Assembly: GCF_003432485.1 (NCBI RefSeq)
Contig: NZ_QVNQ01000009.1
Coordinates: 62,001 to 126,000 of the forward strand
From: Actinomadura spongiicola
Lineage (GTDB): Bacteria; Actinomycetota; Actinomycetes; Streptosporangiales; Streptosporangiaceae
Direction: 5' to 3'
DNA: 64,000 nucleotides
Shown: one piece after another, positions 9,238-16,755 of the stretch
Numbering within the stretch: the stretch's first letter is position 1
Layout: every line of letters begins with the position of its first letter
The notes under the pieces: generated by a model
The model's input: the letters and a program-made list of their open reading frames with translations, nothing else
Told to the model about the DNA's origin: nothing
Databases searched by the model: none
Translations under genes and position numbers: made by a program

Positions 9238-9442
9238 GGTCTCCCCCTCTGTCATCGGCACCTGAGAGCTTCCCCCGCGTCGCGGGATTTCCCCTTCGGT
9301 GAGCGCCGTCCCGCGGCGCGGGAAGCGACGTCTGCTTTCCAGAGGCGCCTCGCCCGAGCGGTCCTTTTGCCTGAGAGGTTCCGGGGAGGTTGCCCCTTCG
9401 GCGTCCCACGCTGGCGGCGTGGGATCTCTCCCGCACAGGGTC
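9238..9442 (-). promoter_or_regulatory. Tandem glycine riboswitch in the gcvP leader
   Basis: Read on the minus strand, two glycine aptamers follow each other. The first has GCGGGAGAG, CGCCGAAGGGGCAA and CTCTCAGGCAAAAGGACCG. The second has CGCTCACCGAAGGGGAAA and GAAGCTCTCAGGTGCCGATG, ending in ACAGAGGGGGAGA. These are the conserved elements of the gcvT-type glycine riboswitch (P1/P3 junction sequences of each aptamer). The pair sits about 60 bases upstream of the gcvP start, where binding of glycine would be expected to turn expression on. A short TAGGGT at 9462-9467 is a possible -10 box placing transcription start near 9455. The ends are approximate. Confidence 0.93.
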
Positions 9443-9461
9443 GACGGCATGTCCTGGACAA

Positions 9462-9467
9462 ACCCTA
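9462..9467 (-). promoter_or_regulatory. Possible -10 element for the gcvP leader
   Basis: On the minus strand TAGGGT fits the actinobacterial -10 pattern TAnnnT. It would start a transcript around ten bases before the first glycine aptamer. No good -35 element was seen at the usual distance, so the call is tentative. Confidence 0.35.
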
Positions 9468-9707
9468 CCCAATGAACCGATCTCGTGATCGCCTCGCCCC
9501 GCCACCGGGCCGGGGCCGCCGCGCCGACCGGGGTACCAGCCACTACGATGTGCATTCCCACCTGGGACGGAACGAGCCTCGGGCGACGCGGGACGGAGAT
9601 GGAACTGCGGGTTGGACACGCGACGCCTGCCGGGCGCCCGTCGCTCGACGGCGCGCCGACGGCCCCGGGACGCCGCTGATGACGGAGGGTCAGCGCGGCG
9701 GTACGGC

Positions 9708-12170
9708 GTGACGTCGGCCCGCGACGACACGCCCACCGGCGGCGAGCGCGGGCCCGGCGCGACCGTGGGCCGCGTAAGCGTTCCCGTGGACGAGCCCGCC
9801 CGGCCCGACCGGATCCGCCGTCCGTCCGACGCGATCCGGTTCGCGGCGTCGTTGGCGGGGCTGGCGGTGGTGATGCTGCTGGTGTCGATCGCGCAGCAGA
9901 CGGCGCACGGGTTGCAGACCGACATCGCGGAGGGCACCGCGCACGCGCCGCGGCTGCTGCTGTCCCTGGCGACGCTGGTGTCCAGCTTCGGGGTGCTGGC
10001 CGTCCCGATCGCGTTCGCGATCGAGCGGTTGTTCCACAAGGACGGGACCCGCGTCGCGATCGCGCTGCTCGCCGCCATGATCGCCTTCGGGCTGACGGTG
10101 GGTCTGGACGACCAGGTCGTGCGGGCCGCGCCCGGCGGCGTCCTCGACTCGCTGATCTGGGGCGGCACGGACACCGCCCCCGTGCACACCGACATCGCGC
10201 CGGTGATCGCGTTCGCGACCGCGGTGGGGATGGCGGGCCGCGCCCGGTGGCAGGCCGCGACCTGGGCGATGATCGGGCTCGCGGCGCTGACGGGCCTCAC
10301 CGCGTCGTACGCCTCGGTCGCCGCGCTCGCCGCCACCTACTTCCTCGGACGCGCCATCGGCCACGGCACCCTGTACGTGGTCGGCACCCCCAATCCCCGT
10401 CCCTCCGGCAGGGCGGTCGTGGCGGCGCTGGAACGCCTCGGGCTACGAGCGGAACGGGCCGCGCGCCTCGACGAGCCCGCCGACGACGCCGAGGAGGGCC
10501 GCCGGTACGGCGTCGTCCTCGCCGAGCGTCCCGAGACCGGGCGTGGCGACTGGGACGTCGTCCTGCACGTCCTCGACCGCGACCAGCAGACGGCGGGCCT
10601 GCTGTACCGGATGTGGCGGCTGCTGCGGCTGCGCGGCAGGACGACCGGGCGGGCGCTGCGGTCGCTGCGCCGGTCCCTGGAGCAGGAGACGTTGATGGCG
10701 TACGCCGTGGACGCGGCGGGCGCCCGCACCCCGCGCCTCGCCGGAACCTCCGAGGTCGGCACGGAGGCCGCGATGCTCGCGTACGAACACGTGCCGGGAC
10801 GGCGGCTCGCCGACGTCCCCGACGGGGAGATCACCGACGACCTGCTGACGGACGTGTGGCAGCAGTTCCACGCACTCCAGGCGGCACGGCTCGCGCACCG
10901 GCGGCTCCAGGACGGCGCGGTCCTCGTCGGCGACGACGGCCACGCCTACATCACCGACCTGCGCGCCGGGGAGATCGCGGCGGGCGACCTGGCGCTGCGG
11001 CTCGACCTGGCGCAGCTGCTCACGACGCTGGCGCTGCGGGTGGGCCCGGAACGGTCCGTCCGCACCGCCGTGGCCGTCCTCGGCGAGGAGGCCCTCGCCG
11101 CGGCGGTGCCGCTGCTGCAGCGGGTGGCGCTGTCCCGGACGACCCGGGCGGCGCTACGGCACGACCGGGACCTGCTGTCCCGCATCCGGGAACAGATCGT
11201 CCGGCTGAAACCGGAGACGGAGGTCGCGCCCGCCCGGCTCGAACGCTTTCGGCCCCGCACCATCGTCAGCATCGTGGCGCTGTCGATCGCGGCGTACATC
11301 GTCATCCCCCAGGTGGCGAGCCTCGACATCGGGACGATGGCGTCCACGGCCAGCTGGCACTGGGTCCTCGCCGCGCTCGGCGCGGCGGCGCTCACCTACG
11401 TCGCGGCGGCGTTCATGCTGATGGGTTTCGTCCCGGAGCGACTGCCGCTCGGCCGGACGATCCTCGCCCAGCTCGCGGCGTCGTTCGTGAAACTCGTGGC
11501 GCCCGCCGCGGTCGGCGGCGTCGCCGTCAACACCCGCTACCTGCAACGCTCCGGGGTGCGGCCGGGCCCGGCGGTCGCGAGCGTGGGCGCGTCCCAGCTC
11601 GTCGGCCTCGTCACGCACATCCTGCTGCTCGTCCTGTTCGGGTTCCTCACCGGGTCGACGTCGCAGGCCACCCAGGACCTCGCGCCGTCCCGGACGATCG
11701 TCATCGTGGTCCTGTCGCTGGGACTGGTGGCCGGGCTCGCGATGACCGTCCCCCGCGTCCGGCGGGAGGTCACATCACGGCTGAAAAGCATGTTCTCCGG
11801 CGTCGTGCCCCGCCTCCTGGACGTCCTGCAGTCGCCGAAGAAGCTCACCACCGGACTCGGCGGAACGCTGCTGCTGACACTGGCGTTCGTGCTGTGCCTG
11901 GACGCCTCGATCCGCGCGTTCGGCGGCACACTGCCGCTGACGTCCGTCGTCGTGGTCTTCCTCACCGCGAACGCCCTCGGCTCCGCCGCGCCCACACCCG
12001 GCGGCCTCGGCGCCGTCGAAGGCGCCCTCACCCTCGCGCTGACCATCTCGGGGCTGTCCGCGGAGACGGCGACGTCCGCCGTCCTTCTCTACCGCCTGCT
12101 CACACTGTGGCTGCCGGTGCTCCCCGGTTGGGGCGCGTTCACGTACCTCCAGCGCAAGGAAGCGCTGTGA
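9708..12170 (+). CDS. Large membrane protein: N-terminal membrane region, degenerate kinase-like domain, C-terminal flippase-like (UPF0104/LPG-synthase TM) domain
   Basis: About 820 residues in three parts. Residues roughly 45-230 hold several hydrophobic helices (LAGLAVVMLLVSIAQQ, IAFAIERLFHK, AIALLAAMIAFGL). Residues about 235-520 are soluble and align by eye with small-molecule-kinase or protein-kinase folds, but the catalytic loop reads AHRRLQDGAVLV instead of HRD..N and the metal loop reads YITDLRAGE instead of DFG, so it is probably a pseudokinase. Residues about 540-820 form the lysylphosphatidylglycerol-synthase-type transmembrane domain, including FVKLVAPAAVGGVAVNTRYL and APTPGGLGAVEGAL. 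Such domains move lipids. The start is uncertain: GTG at 9708 is my choice, while a TTG at 9612 would add 32 residues of shadow-like sequence. No partner gene. Confidence 0.75.
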   Translation: MTSARDDTPTGGERGPGATVGRVSVPVDEPARPDRIRRPSDAIRFAASLAGLAVVMLLVSIAQQTAHGLQTDIAEGTAHAPRLLLSLATLVSSFGVLAVPIAFAIERLFHKDGTRVAIALLAAMIAFGLTVGLDDQVVRAAPGGVLDSLIWGGTDTAPVHTDIAPVIAFATAVGMAGRARWQAATWAMIGLAALTGLTASYASVAALAATYFLGRAIGHGTLYVVGTPNPRPSGRAVVAALERLGLRAERAARLDEPADDAEEGRRYGVVLAERPETGRGDWDVVLHVLDRDQQTAGLLYRMWRLLRLRGRTTGRALRSLRRSLEQETLMAYAVDAAGARTPRLAGTSEVGTEAAMLAYEHVPGRRLADVPDGEITDDLLTDVWQQFHALQAARLAHRRLQDGAVLVGDDGHAYITDLRAGEIAAGDLALRLDLAQLLTTLALRVGPERSVRTAVAVLGEEALAAAVPLLQRVALSRTTRAALRHDRDLLSRIREQIVRLKPETEVAPARLERFRPRTIVSIVALSIAAYIVIPQVASLDIGTMASTASWHWVLAALGAAALTYVAAAFMLMGFVPERLPLGRTILAQLAASFVKLVAPAAVGGVAVNTRYLQRSGVRPGPAVASVGASQLVGLVTHILLLVLFGFLTGSTSQATQDLAPSRTIVIVVLSLGLVAGLAMTVPRVRREVTSRLKSMFSGVVPRLLDVLQSPKKLTTGLGGTLLLTLAFVLCLDASIRAFGGTLPLTSVVVVFLTANALGSAAPTPGGLGAVEGALTLALTISGLSAETATSAVLLYRLLTLWLPVLPGWGAFTYLQRKEAL

Positions 12171-12202
12171 AACACAAGGGCGTCGATCGAAACGCCGAGA
12201 AC

Positions 12203-12817
12203 TCAACCGGTACGGCGTGCGCGGCGCCGGTTCGCCAACTCGTCATGCGGATGGAGGTCGTCGCCCGAAGCGGCACGCTCACCGGGCAGTTCCGCGAGAC
12301 TGCCCTCCACCTCCTGCCACACCCGCCCCAACGCAATCCCGAACACGCCCTGCCCGCCCTGCAACAGATCCACGACCTCGTCCGCCGACGTGCACTCGTA
12401 CACGCTCACACCGTCGCTCATCAACGTGATCTGCGCCAGATCCTGGACGCCGCGGTCCCGCAGATGGGTCACCGCCGTCCGGATCTGCTGCAACGACACC
12501 CCGGTGTCGAGCAGCCGCTTCACGACCTTCAGAACGAGAATGTCGCGGAAACTGTACAGCCGCTGACTCCCGGACCCGTGCGCCGACCGGACACTCGGCT
12601 CCACCAGCTTGGTGCGGGCCCAGTAGTCCAGCTGCCGGTAGGTGATCCCCGCCGCCGCGCACGCCGTCGGGCCACGGTAGCCGACATCCTCCGGCGGCGC
12701 CGACACCCGCGTGTCGAAGAGCAGACCCTGCTCCCCGGCGCGCTGGGACGCCATATGCCTCTCGGGGGTCGCCTTGCCCTCGCCGCTGCTCACCGCCACG
12801 CGGACCTCCGGCTCCAA
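12203..12817 (-). CDS. MerR family transcriptional regulator (Rv1830-like)
   Basis: A 204-residue protein with a MerR-type winged helix: YRGPTACAAAGITYRQLDYW (about 47-66), then LVEPSVRSAHGSGSQRLYSF and RDILVLKVVKRLLDTGVSLQ. The C-terminal part (VYECTSADEVVDLLQGGQGV) is a conserved effector or dimerisation region of this actinobacterial subgroup. It matches the position and style of M. tuberculosis Rv1830, which lies next to the DUF151 nuclease Rv1829 and the FtsR homologue Rv1828. Unlike metal-sensing MerR proteins it has no cysteine pair at the C-terminus. Targets are unknown to me. It is convergent with the flippase-like gene and preceded by a 714-base gene-free stretch. Confidence 0.85.
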   Translation of the reverse strand: MEPEVRVAVSSGEGKATPERHMASQRAGEQGLLFDTRVSAPPEDVGYRGPTACAAAGITYRQLDYWARTKLVEPSVRSAHGSGSQRLYSFRDILVLKVVKRLLDTGVSLQQIRTAVTHLRDRGVQDLAQITLMSDGVSVYECTSADEVVDLLQGGQGVFGIALGRVWQEVEGSLAELPGERAASGDDLHPHDELANRRRARRTG

Positions 12818-13531
12818 ATCATCCCGTGCCGCTTCGTCAAGGGGGTTTGACGAAATACCACCACGGGTGTTCCACCAGCACGGTAGGTGCCGGTCAGGGT
12901 GTGGTCAACGTTCACTGTCGGCGCGTCGCATGCCCGGATGAACCGGCTTCACGTGGGCAAACTACGCGCCTCCCACGCCAAACCCACTCCTACCCCTGTT
13001 GATTGCAGCGCACTCCTCCTTCGGGCCCGGAGGGCCCTCCATCGTCGTGAACTGCGGTGCGATCGCTGCATCGCTTCGGCTCGCCTAGGGGCTCGCTGCG
13101 CGATCAGGTTCTCGCTTCGCTCGCGCCTCAGCCCCCGGCCGGGCCTTCGGACGCGATCGCAACGGTTGAAGTTGTCGCGTGGTTGCGGCGGTGGCTGAGG
13201 TCGCCGCCTATGAGATCTACGGTACGGCATGGGGGGTGGCTGGACATCGTGAACGATCATGATGGCTCTTCAACACCGTCATATCGGCGGCCTCGGCGGG
13301 GCGCACCCGCGATGGCCGGGGCAGGGGGCTTTGCTGTGAGGTGTCTCAGCAGGCTTAGGGCCTGTCTCGAAGTGGCCTCAGCCCCCGCCGAACGCGTTAC
13401 CCGCCCGGTGTAGCGACGCCGAAGGCTAGCGGAGCCGGGCGGATCGCGAAGCGATGTCGGTTCGCCTCAGGGACGGTCACGTAGCGAGCCGCCAGGCGAG
13501 CGCAGTGGGCCGTGCCTGCAATGAATACAGC
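12818..13531. other. Long intergenic region (714 bases) rich in short repeats, no supported gene
   Basis: Six-frame reading gives only arginine-rich shadow-like frames, with no domain and no ribosome-binding site. The stretch contains many GCTTCGC/GCGAAGC type words, a near-perfect palindrome TCGGGCCCGGAGGGCCCTCC around 13021-13040, a 13-base direct repeat (GCCTCAGCCCCCG at 13125 and 13375), and a 27-base inverted repeat annotated separately. The MerR promoter presumably lies in its left part. The composition differs from the neighbouring intergenic regions, which are short and plain. It may be a remnant of a dispersed intergenic repeat family of this genome. Confidence 0.6.
13079..13501. repeat. 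Imperfect 27-base inverted repeat, arms 13079-13105 and 13475-13501
   Basis: The left arm begins GCTCGCCTAGGGGCTCGCTG. The reverse complement of the right arm begins GCTCGCCTGGCGGCTCGCTA. By eye 22 of 27 positions match, and the arms lie about 370 bases apart. The enclosed DNA has no open reading frame of note. This may be two inverted copies of a dispersed intergenic word or the ends of a small non-coding element. No target-site duplication was found at the outer edges. Confidence 0.5.
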
Positions 13532-14002
13532 TCAGCCGGCTCGGCCGAAGTCTTCGGGGGAGATCGTGTCGAGGAACTCGCGGAACTTCTCGACCTCGTC
13601 CTCCTGCTCGTCGGGGATGGCGACGCCGGCCTCTTCCAGGACGTCCTCGCTGGCGAAGATGGTGGCGCCGGTGCGCAGGGCCAGGGCGATGGAGTCGGAC
13701 GGGCGGGCGCTCACCTCGACGCCGTTGGAGAAGACGAGGTCGGCGAAGAAGATGCCCTCACGCAGCGCGGTGATGTTGACGGTGCGGAGCTGGACGCTGA
13801 GGGCGTCCAGGACGTCGCGGAACAGGTCGTGGGTGAGGGGGCGGGCGGGCAGCACCCCCTGCTGCGCGAAGGCGATCGCGGTCGCCTCGACGGCCCCGAT
13901 CCAGATCGGCAGGTACCGGTCGCCCTCCGTCTCCTTCAACAGGACGATGGGCTGATTGGAGGGCATCTCGACCCTGACGCCGACGACCTCCATCTGCTTC
14001 AC
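13532..14002 (-). CDS. DUF151 bifunctional nuclease family protein (Rv1829-like)
   Basis: A 156-residue protein with the DUF151/BFN domain over nearly its whole length: VVGVRVEMPSNQPIVLLKE, then RYLPIWIGAVEATAIAFAQQ, LTHDLFRDVLDAL and SARPSDSIALALRTG. The PSDSIALA signature and the IWIG block are the strongest family marks. Plant members have nuclease activity and some bacterial members have been assigned nuclease roles; the actinobacterial protein's cellular role is not established. The start is a GTG (VKQMEV), with an in-frame ATG three codons later. It sits between ftsR and the MerR gene exactly as in mycobacteria, an order that is widely kept in actinobacteria. Confidence 0.9.
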   Translation of the reverse strand: MKQMEVVGVRVEMPSNQPIVLLKETEGDRYLPIWIGAVEATAIAFAQQGVLPARPLTHDLFRDVLDALSVQLRTVNITALREGIFFADLVFSNGVEVSARPSDSIALALRTGATIFASEDVLEEAGVAIPDEQEDEVEKFREFLDTISPEDFGRAG

Positions 14003-14144
14003 TGCGACTCCCTGCCGGTTCTCGCTGTCTCGATCACCACGTGCAGCGGATCGATTCGTGACCGAACCCTGTAGCCAACGTACACCCCGGCCCGGACAGC
14101 TCGTGAGGCCGCGGGTCCGACAAAATCCTCCGCGGCGTACATGA

Positions 14145-14864
14145 TCAGCGGTCGAGACTTTCGCGGAGACCGGCGGACACGAGCGCGGCGTGCAGTTTGA
14201 CCGAGAGGGCGGCGATCTCGCGGGCGGTCGCGGCGGCCTGCTCGTGGGCGCCGCGGCTGCGGCGGCGCAGTTGCGGCGCGACCATCTGCTCGATGAGACC
14301 GGCCTGGCGGTCGGCGGCGGCCTTGACGGCGCGCAGATGCCGGACCTCGAAGCCGAACTCGCCGAGCGCGGCGGCGGCGCGGGCGATGTTCAGGGCGTCG
14401 CCCTCGTAGTGGGTGCCGCTCCGGCGGACGAGGCCGTACTCCTCCAGGCGGGCGAGCAGGGCCTCGTCGATGCCCGCGCCGTCGAGGAGCTGGCGGCGGG
14501 TGAGACGGACGGCGCCCGCCGGATGAGCGGCCTCCGTGGTGGCGTCGGCGGCGACGAGGGTGCGGGGACGGCGCCGGTCGGCGCCGAGCGGCGGAACGTT
14601 CTCACCGCGGTCGCGGGCTTCGAGGTGCTGCCTGATGACGCGCAGCGGCAGGTAGTGGTCGCGCTGCGCGGTCAGGACGAACCGGAGCCGCTCCACGTCG
14701 GCGTCGCCGAACTTGCGGTAGCCGGACGGGCTGCGCTGCGGTTCGACCAGGCCCTCCGACTCCAGGAACCGGATCTTGGAGATGGTGATGTCGGGGAAGT
14801 CGGGCCTGAGCAGTCCGAGGACGTCCCCGATCGTCATCGGGGACCGGGCTGGCTGCGGGTTCAT
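14145..14864 (-). CDS. ftsR: FtsR-type MerR regulator (Rv1828-like)
   Basis: A 239-residue protein that begins with a MerR winged helix: MTIGDVLGLLRPDFPDITIS, then KIRFLESEGLVEPQRSPSGY and RLRFVLTAQRDHYLPLRVIR. This segment is nearly invariant in the Rv1828/FtsR group. In Corynebacterium FtsR activates ftsZ, so a role in cell-division gene control is expected from family knowledge and not shown here. The C-terminal half (RLTRRQLLDGAGIDEALLAR and following helices) is a second helical domain typical of the group. Its neighbours garA and the DUF151 gene are the same as in mycobacteria. Gene order and sequence agree, so the call is firm. Confidence 0.92.
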   Translation of the reverse strand: MNPQPARSPMTIGDVLGLLRPDFPDITISKIRFLESEGLVEPQRSPSGYRKFGDADVERLRFVLTAQRDHYLPLRVIRQHLEARDRGENVPPLGADRRRPRTLVAADATTEAAHPAGAVRLTRRQLLDGAGIDEALLARLEEYGLVRRSGTHYEGDALNIARAAAALGEFGFEVRHLRAVKAAADRQAGLIEQMVAPQLRRRSRGAHEQAAATAREIAALSVKLHAALVSAGLRESLDR

Positions 14865-14884
14865 GGCCCTCCCATCGTCGCCCG

Positions 14885-15415
14885 TCAGGCGTGCGCCGGG
14901 TTGGTCAGGAACACCAGCCGGAACTTGCCGATCTGCACCTCGTCACCGCCTGACAGGCCGGCGTGGTCGATCCGCTGCCGGTTGACGTAGGTGCCGTTGA
15001 GGCTGCCGACGTCACGGACGGAGAACGCGCCGCCCTGGCGGACGAACTCGGCGTGTCGCCGGGACACCGTGACGTCGTCGAGGAAGATGTGGCTCTCGGG
15101 ATGCCTGCCCGCGGACGTGCGGTCCTGGTCGAGCAGGAAGCGGCTGCCGGCGTTCGGACCCCGCTTGACCACGAGCAGCGCCGTTCCCGGGGGAAGCGCC
15201 TCCATGGCCATCTGGTCGGGGCCGAGCGACGGCTCCTCGGCGCCCGCGTCGGTGTCCAGCGCCTCGAACCCGCCGATGGAGATCGTGGACGTGGACTCGC
15301 CGGGCGACTCCCGGGGGGGCAGCGCACTCCGCGTCAGCGGAGTGCCGCAGTTGGAGCAGAAGCGGGCATCGTCCGGGTTGGCGTGACCGCACTGCGTGCA
15401 GTAGACGCTCGGCAT
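14885..15415 (-). CDS. garA: GarA/OdhI-like FHA-domain protein with N-terminal zinc ribbon
   Basis: A 176-residue protein. Residues 6-23 form a zinc ribbon (CTQC ... CSNC). Residues about 80-170 form an FHA phosphothreonine-binding domain with SAGRHPESHIFL, VSRRHAEF and VGSLNGTYVNRQ, the usual Arg, Ser, His and Asn contacts. GarA and OdhI bind and inhibit 2-oxoglutarate dehydrogenase and related enzymes, and are switched off by PknB/PknG-type phosphorylation of an N-terminal threonine motif. Here ESTSTISIGGF (Thr42, Thr44) lies where that motif is expected. Mycobacterial GarA lacks the zinc ribbon. The ATG at 15415 has AGGAGG about 12 bases upstream, which is rather far. A promoter lies at 15570-15599. 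Confidence 0.88.
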   Translation of the reverse strand: MPSVYCTQCGHANPDDARFCSNCGTPLTRSALPPRESPGESTSTISIGGFEALDTDAGAEEPSLGPDQMAMEALPPGTALLVVKRGPNAGSRFLLDQDRTSAGRHPESHIFLDDVTVSRRHAEFVRQGGAFSVRDVGSLNGTYVNRQRIDHAGLSGGDEVQIGKFRLVFLTNPAHA

Positions 15416-15569
15416 CGATCGGCTCGGCCTCCTACCATCGGCGTGCCGCTCGCGGCCCGTCTCACAACGGGAGCCACCAGCGCCACGCGCATCCTTCAAA
15501 CCAACCCACGCCGGGGACCCGCCCCCGGACCACGGTCCAACTGGCCGCCGTTCACGGGACGGTCGCCGC

Positions 15570-15599
15570 AACTTACGCGGGTATCACCCGAGGGGTCAA
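15570..15599 (-). promoter_or_regulatory. Promoter for the garA-ftsR genes
   Basis: On the minus strand a -35 TTGACC (15594-15599) and a -10 TAAGTT (15570-15575) are separated by 18 bases, a good housekeeping sigma match for an actinomycete. It lies 155 bases before the garA start, inside the 308-base gap between garA and the DUF881 gene. The rest of that gap shows no gene. In particular there is no room for gcvH, which occupies this place in mycobacteria. Confidence 0.55.
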
Positions 15600-15723
15600 C
15601 TGGAACGGTGAGCCGACTGGACCAAACTACCTTCGTCAATGATCGCAGGTCTACGCCGCCGCGCGGACGCCCTGATCGCGACGCCTGAGCCCGGCGTCCG
15701 GTTCATCACCTTCTCCGTACCCC

Positions 15724-16419
15724 CTATGACGACCGTATCGCGTCCACGGTGACTTTCGCGCGTGAGGCGATCGAGACGGTCGCGCCGGCGTCCTGAAGCG
15801 TCCTGACCACGCCGCCCGGAATGTTCAGCGCCGTCGTCATCGTGTGCGCGTCGCCGATGGCCAGGAACCGGTACGGGGGTGTGAGCGGTCGCCCGTCGAC
15901 CCGGACCCCGTTCCGGTCGTCCAGAAAGTAGGTGTCGACCCCGACCCGGACGTCGTTGACCTGAATGACCTCGGCGCCGGCGTCGCGGAGTTCCTGGAGC
16001 GCGTCGAGCAGGCCGAAGGCCGCGACACCGCCGTCGGGATCGGTGATCACCATTTCGATGCCGGGGCCCTCGGCCGGGAGGACGCCCGCCAGGAGGCCGT
16101 AGGCGGTCGCTCGTCTGCGCGCCTCCTCCAGGGCGGTCCGTCCCTGGGCGTCCTGTTCCAGGCGGGCCTTGGTCTCCTCCAGTTCGCGGAGGTCGCCGCG
16201 CAGCCGCTCGGACCGCTGGCCCAGATCGGACAGGATGAGGACGAGTTCGTCCTGCCTCGCAGTGGCGAAGGTGGTGTCGCGCTCGTTGGAGCGGATCTGC
16301 GCGACGGCCGCGAAGCCGAGCACGAGGCACAGCAGCCCCCCGGTCAGCTGGCCGAGGCTGACCCGCGGACGCAGCAGCGGCAGGAGTCCGCGCAGGCCGG
16401 TGGGCCGTTCGCCGGTCAC
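15724..16419 (-). CDS. DUF881 family membrane-anchored protein (second copy)
   Basis: A 231-residue protein with one N-terminal membrane helix (about 21-42, LGQLTGGLLCLVLGFAAVA), a coiled-coil-like region (about 55-105, rich in Leu, Glu and Arg), then the DUF881 domain: GPGIEMVITDPDG, LLDALQELRDAGAEVIQVND, VDGRPLTPPYRFLAIGD and ALNIPGGVV. The family resembles the B. subtilis YlxW/YlxX division-cluster proteins by architecture and is found with the small basic protein in actinobacteria, but its function is unknown. The start overlaps the small-basic-protein stop by four bases (ATGA), so the three genes probably form one operon. Confidence 0.88.
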   Translation of the reverse strand: MTGERPTGLRGLLPLLRPRVSLGQLTGGLLCLVLGFAAVAQIRSNERDTTFATARQDELVLILSDLGQRSERLRGDLRELEETKARLEQDAQGRTALEEARRRATAYGLLAGVLPAEGPGIEMVITDPDGGVAAFGLLDALQELRDAGAEVIQVNDVRVGVDTYFLDDRNGVRVDGRPLTPPYRFLAIGDAHTMTTALNIPGGVVRTLQDAGATVSIASRAKVTVDAIRSS

Positions 16420-16748
16420 GCGCCGAACAGCTTCCGCCGGATGCCCGCGGCGTTGGAGAAGATCCGGATGCCGAGGACGACGACGACGCCGGTGGACAGC
16501 TGGGAGCCGACGCCGAGCTTGTCGCCGAGGAACACGATCAGCGCGGCGATGACGGTGTTGCTGACGAACGACACCACGAACACCTTCTCGTCGAAGATCC
16601 CTTCCAGGCGGGCCCGGATGCCGCCGAACATGGCGTCGAGGGCCGCGACGATCGCGATGGGCAGGTACGGCTCCAGCCAGAGCGGCACGTCCGGCCGGAC
16701 CAGCAGGCCCAGCGCCACGCCGATCACCAGCCCGATCAGCGCGATCAC
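16416..16748 (-). CDS. sbp: Small basic family protein (DUF1290)
   Basis: A 110-residue membrane protein with three or four hydrophobic helices: MIALIGLVIGVALGLLV, LPIAIVAALDAMFGGIRARL, then KVFVVSFVSNTVIAALIVFL. The signature ALDAMFGGIRA and the GVGSQLSTGVVVVLGIRIF segment near the end mark the DUF1290 small basic family, known from B. subtilis Sbp next to the division operon. Function unknown; a cell-envelope or division link is inferred from its constant DUF881 neighbours. It overlaps the downstream DUF881 gene and lies 7 bases after the upstream one. Confidence 0.88.
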   Translation of the reverse strand: MIALIGLVIGVALGLLVRPDVPLWLEPYLPIAIVAALDAMFGGIRARLEGIFDEKVFVVSFVSNTVIAALIVFLGDKLGVGSQLSTGVVVVLGIRIFSNAAGIRRKLFGA

Positions 16749-16755
16749 CGTTGGG

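Noticed and set aside
6145-9711. A plus-strand open frame of 1188 codons running opposite gcvP
   Set aside because: It is the antisense shadow of gcvP in GC-rich DNA: rich in Arg, Gly, Asp and Val, without any domain, and it covers the glycine riboswitch. gcvP itself is unambiguous.
9679-9711. A ten-codon upstream frame (MTEGQRGGTA) whose stop overlaps the GTG of the flippase-like gene
   Set aside because: The stop-start overlap is suggestive of coupling, but there is no ribosome-binding site for the short frame and it is the tail of the antisense shadow frame of gcvP.
12818-13531. Hidden small gene or tRNA in the long intergenic gap
   Set aside because: No cloverleaf, no ribosome-binding site followed by a plausible frame, and no domain in any of the six frames.
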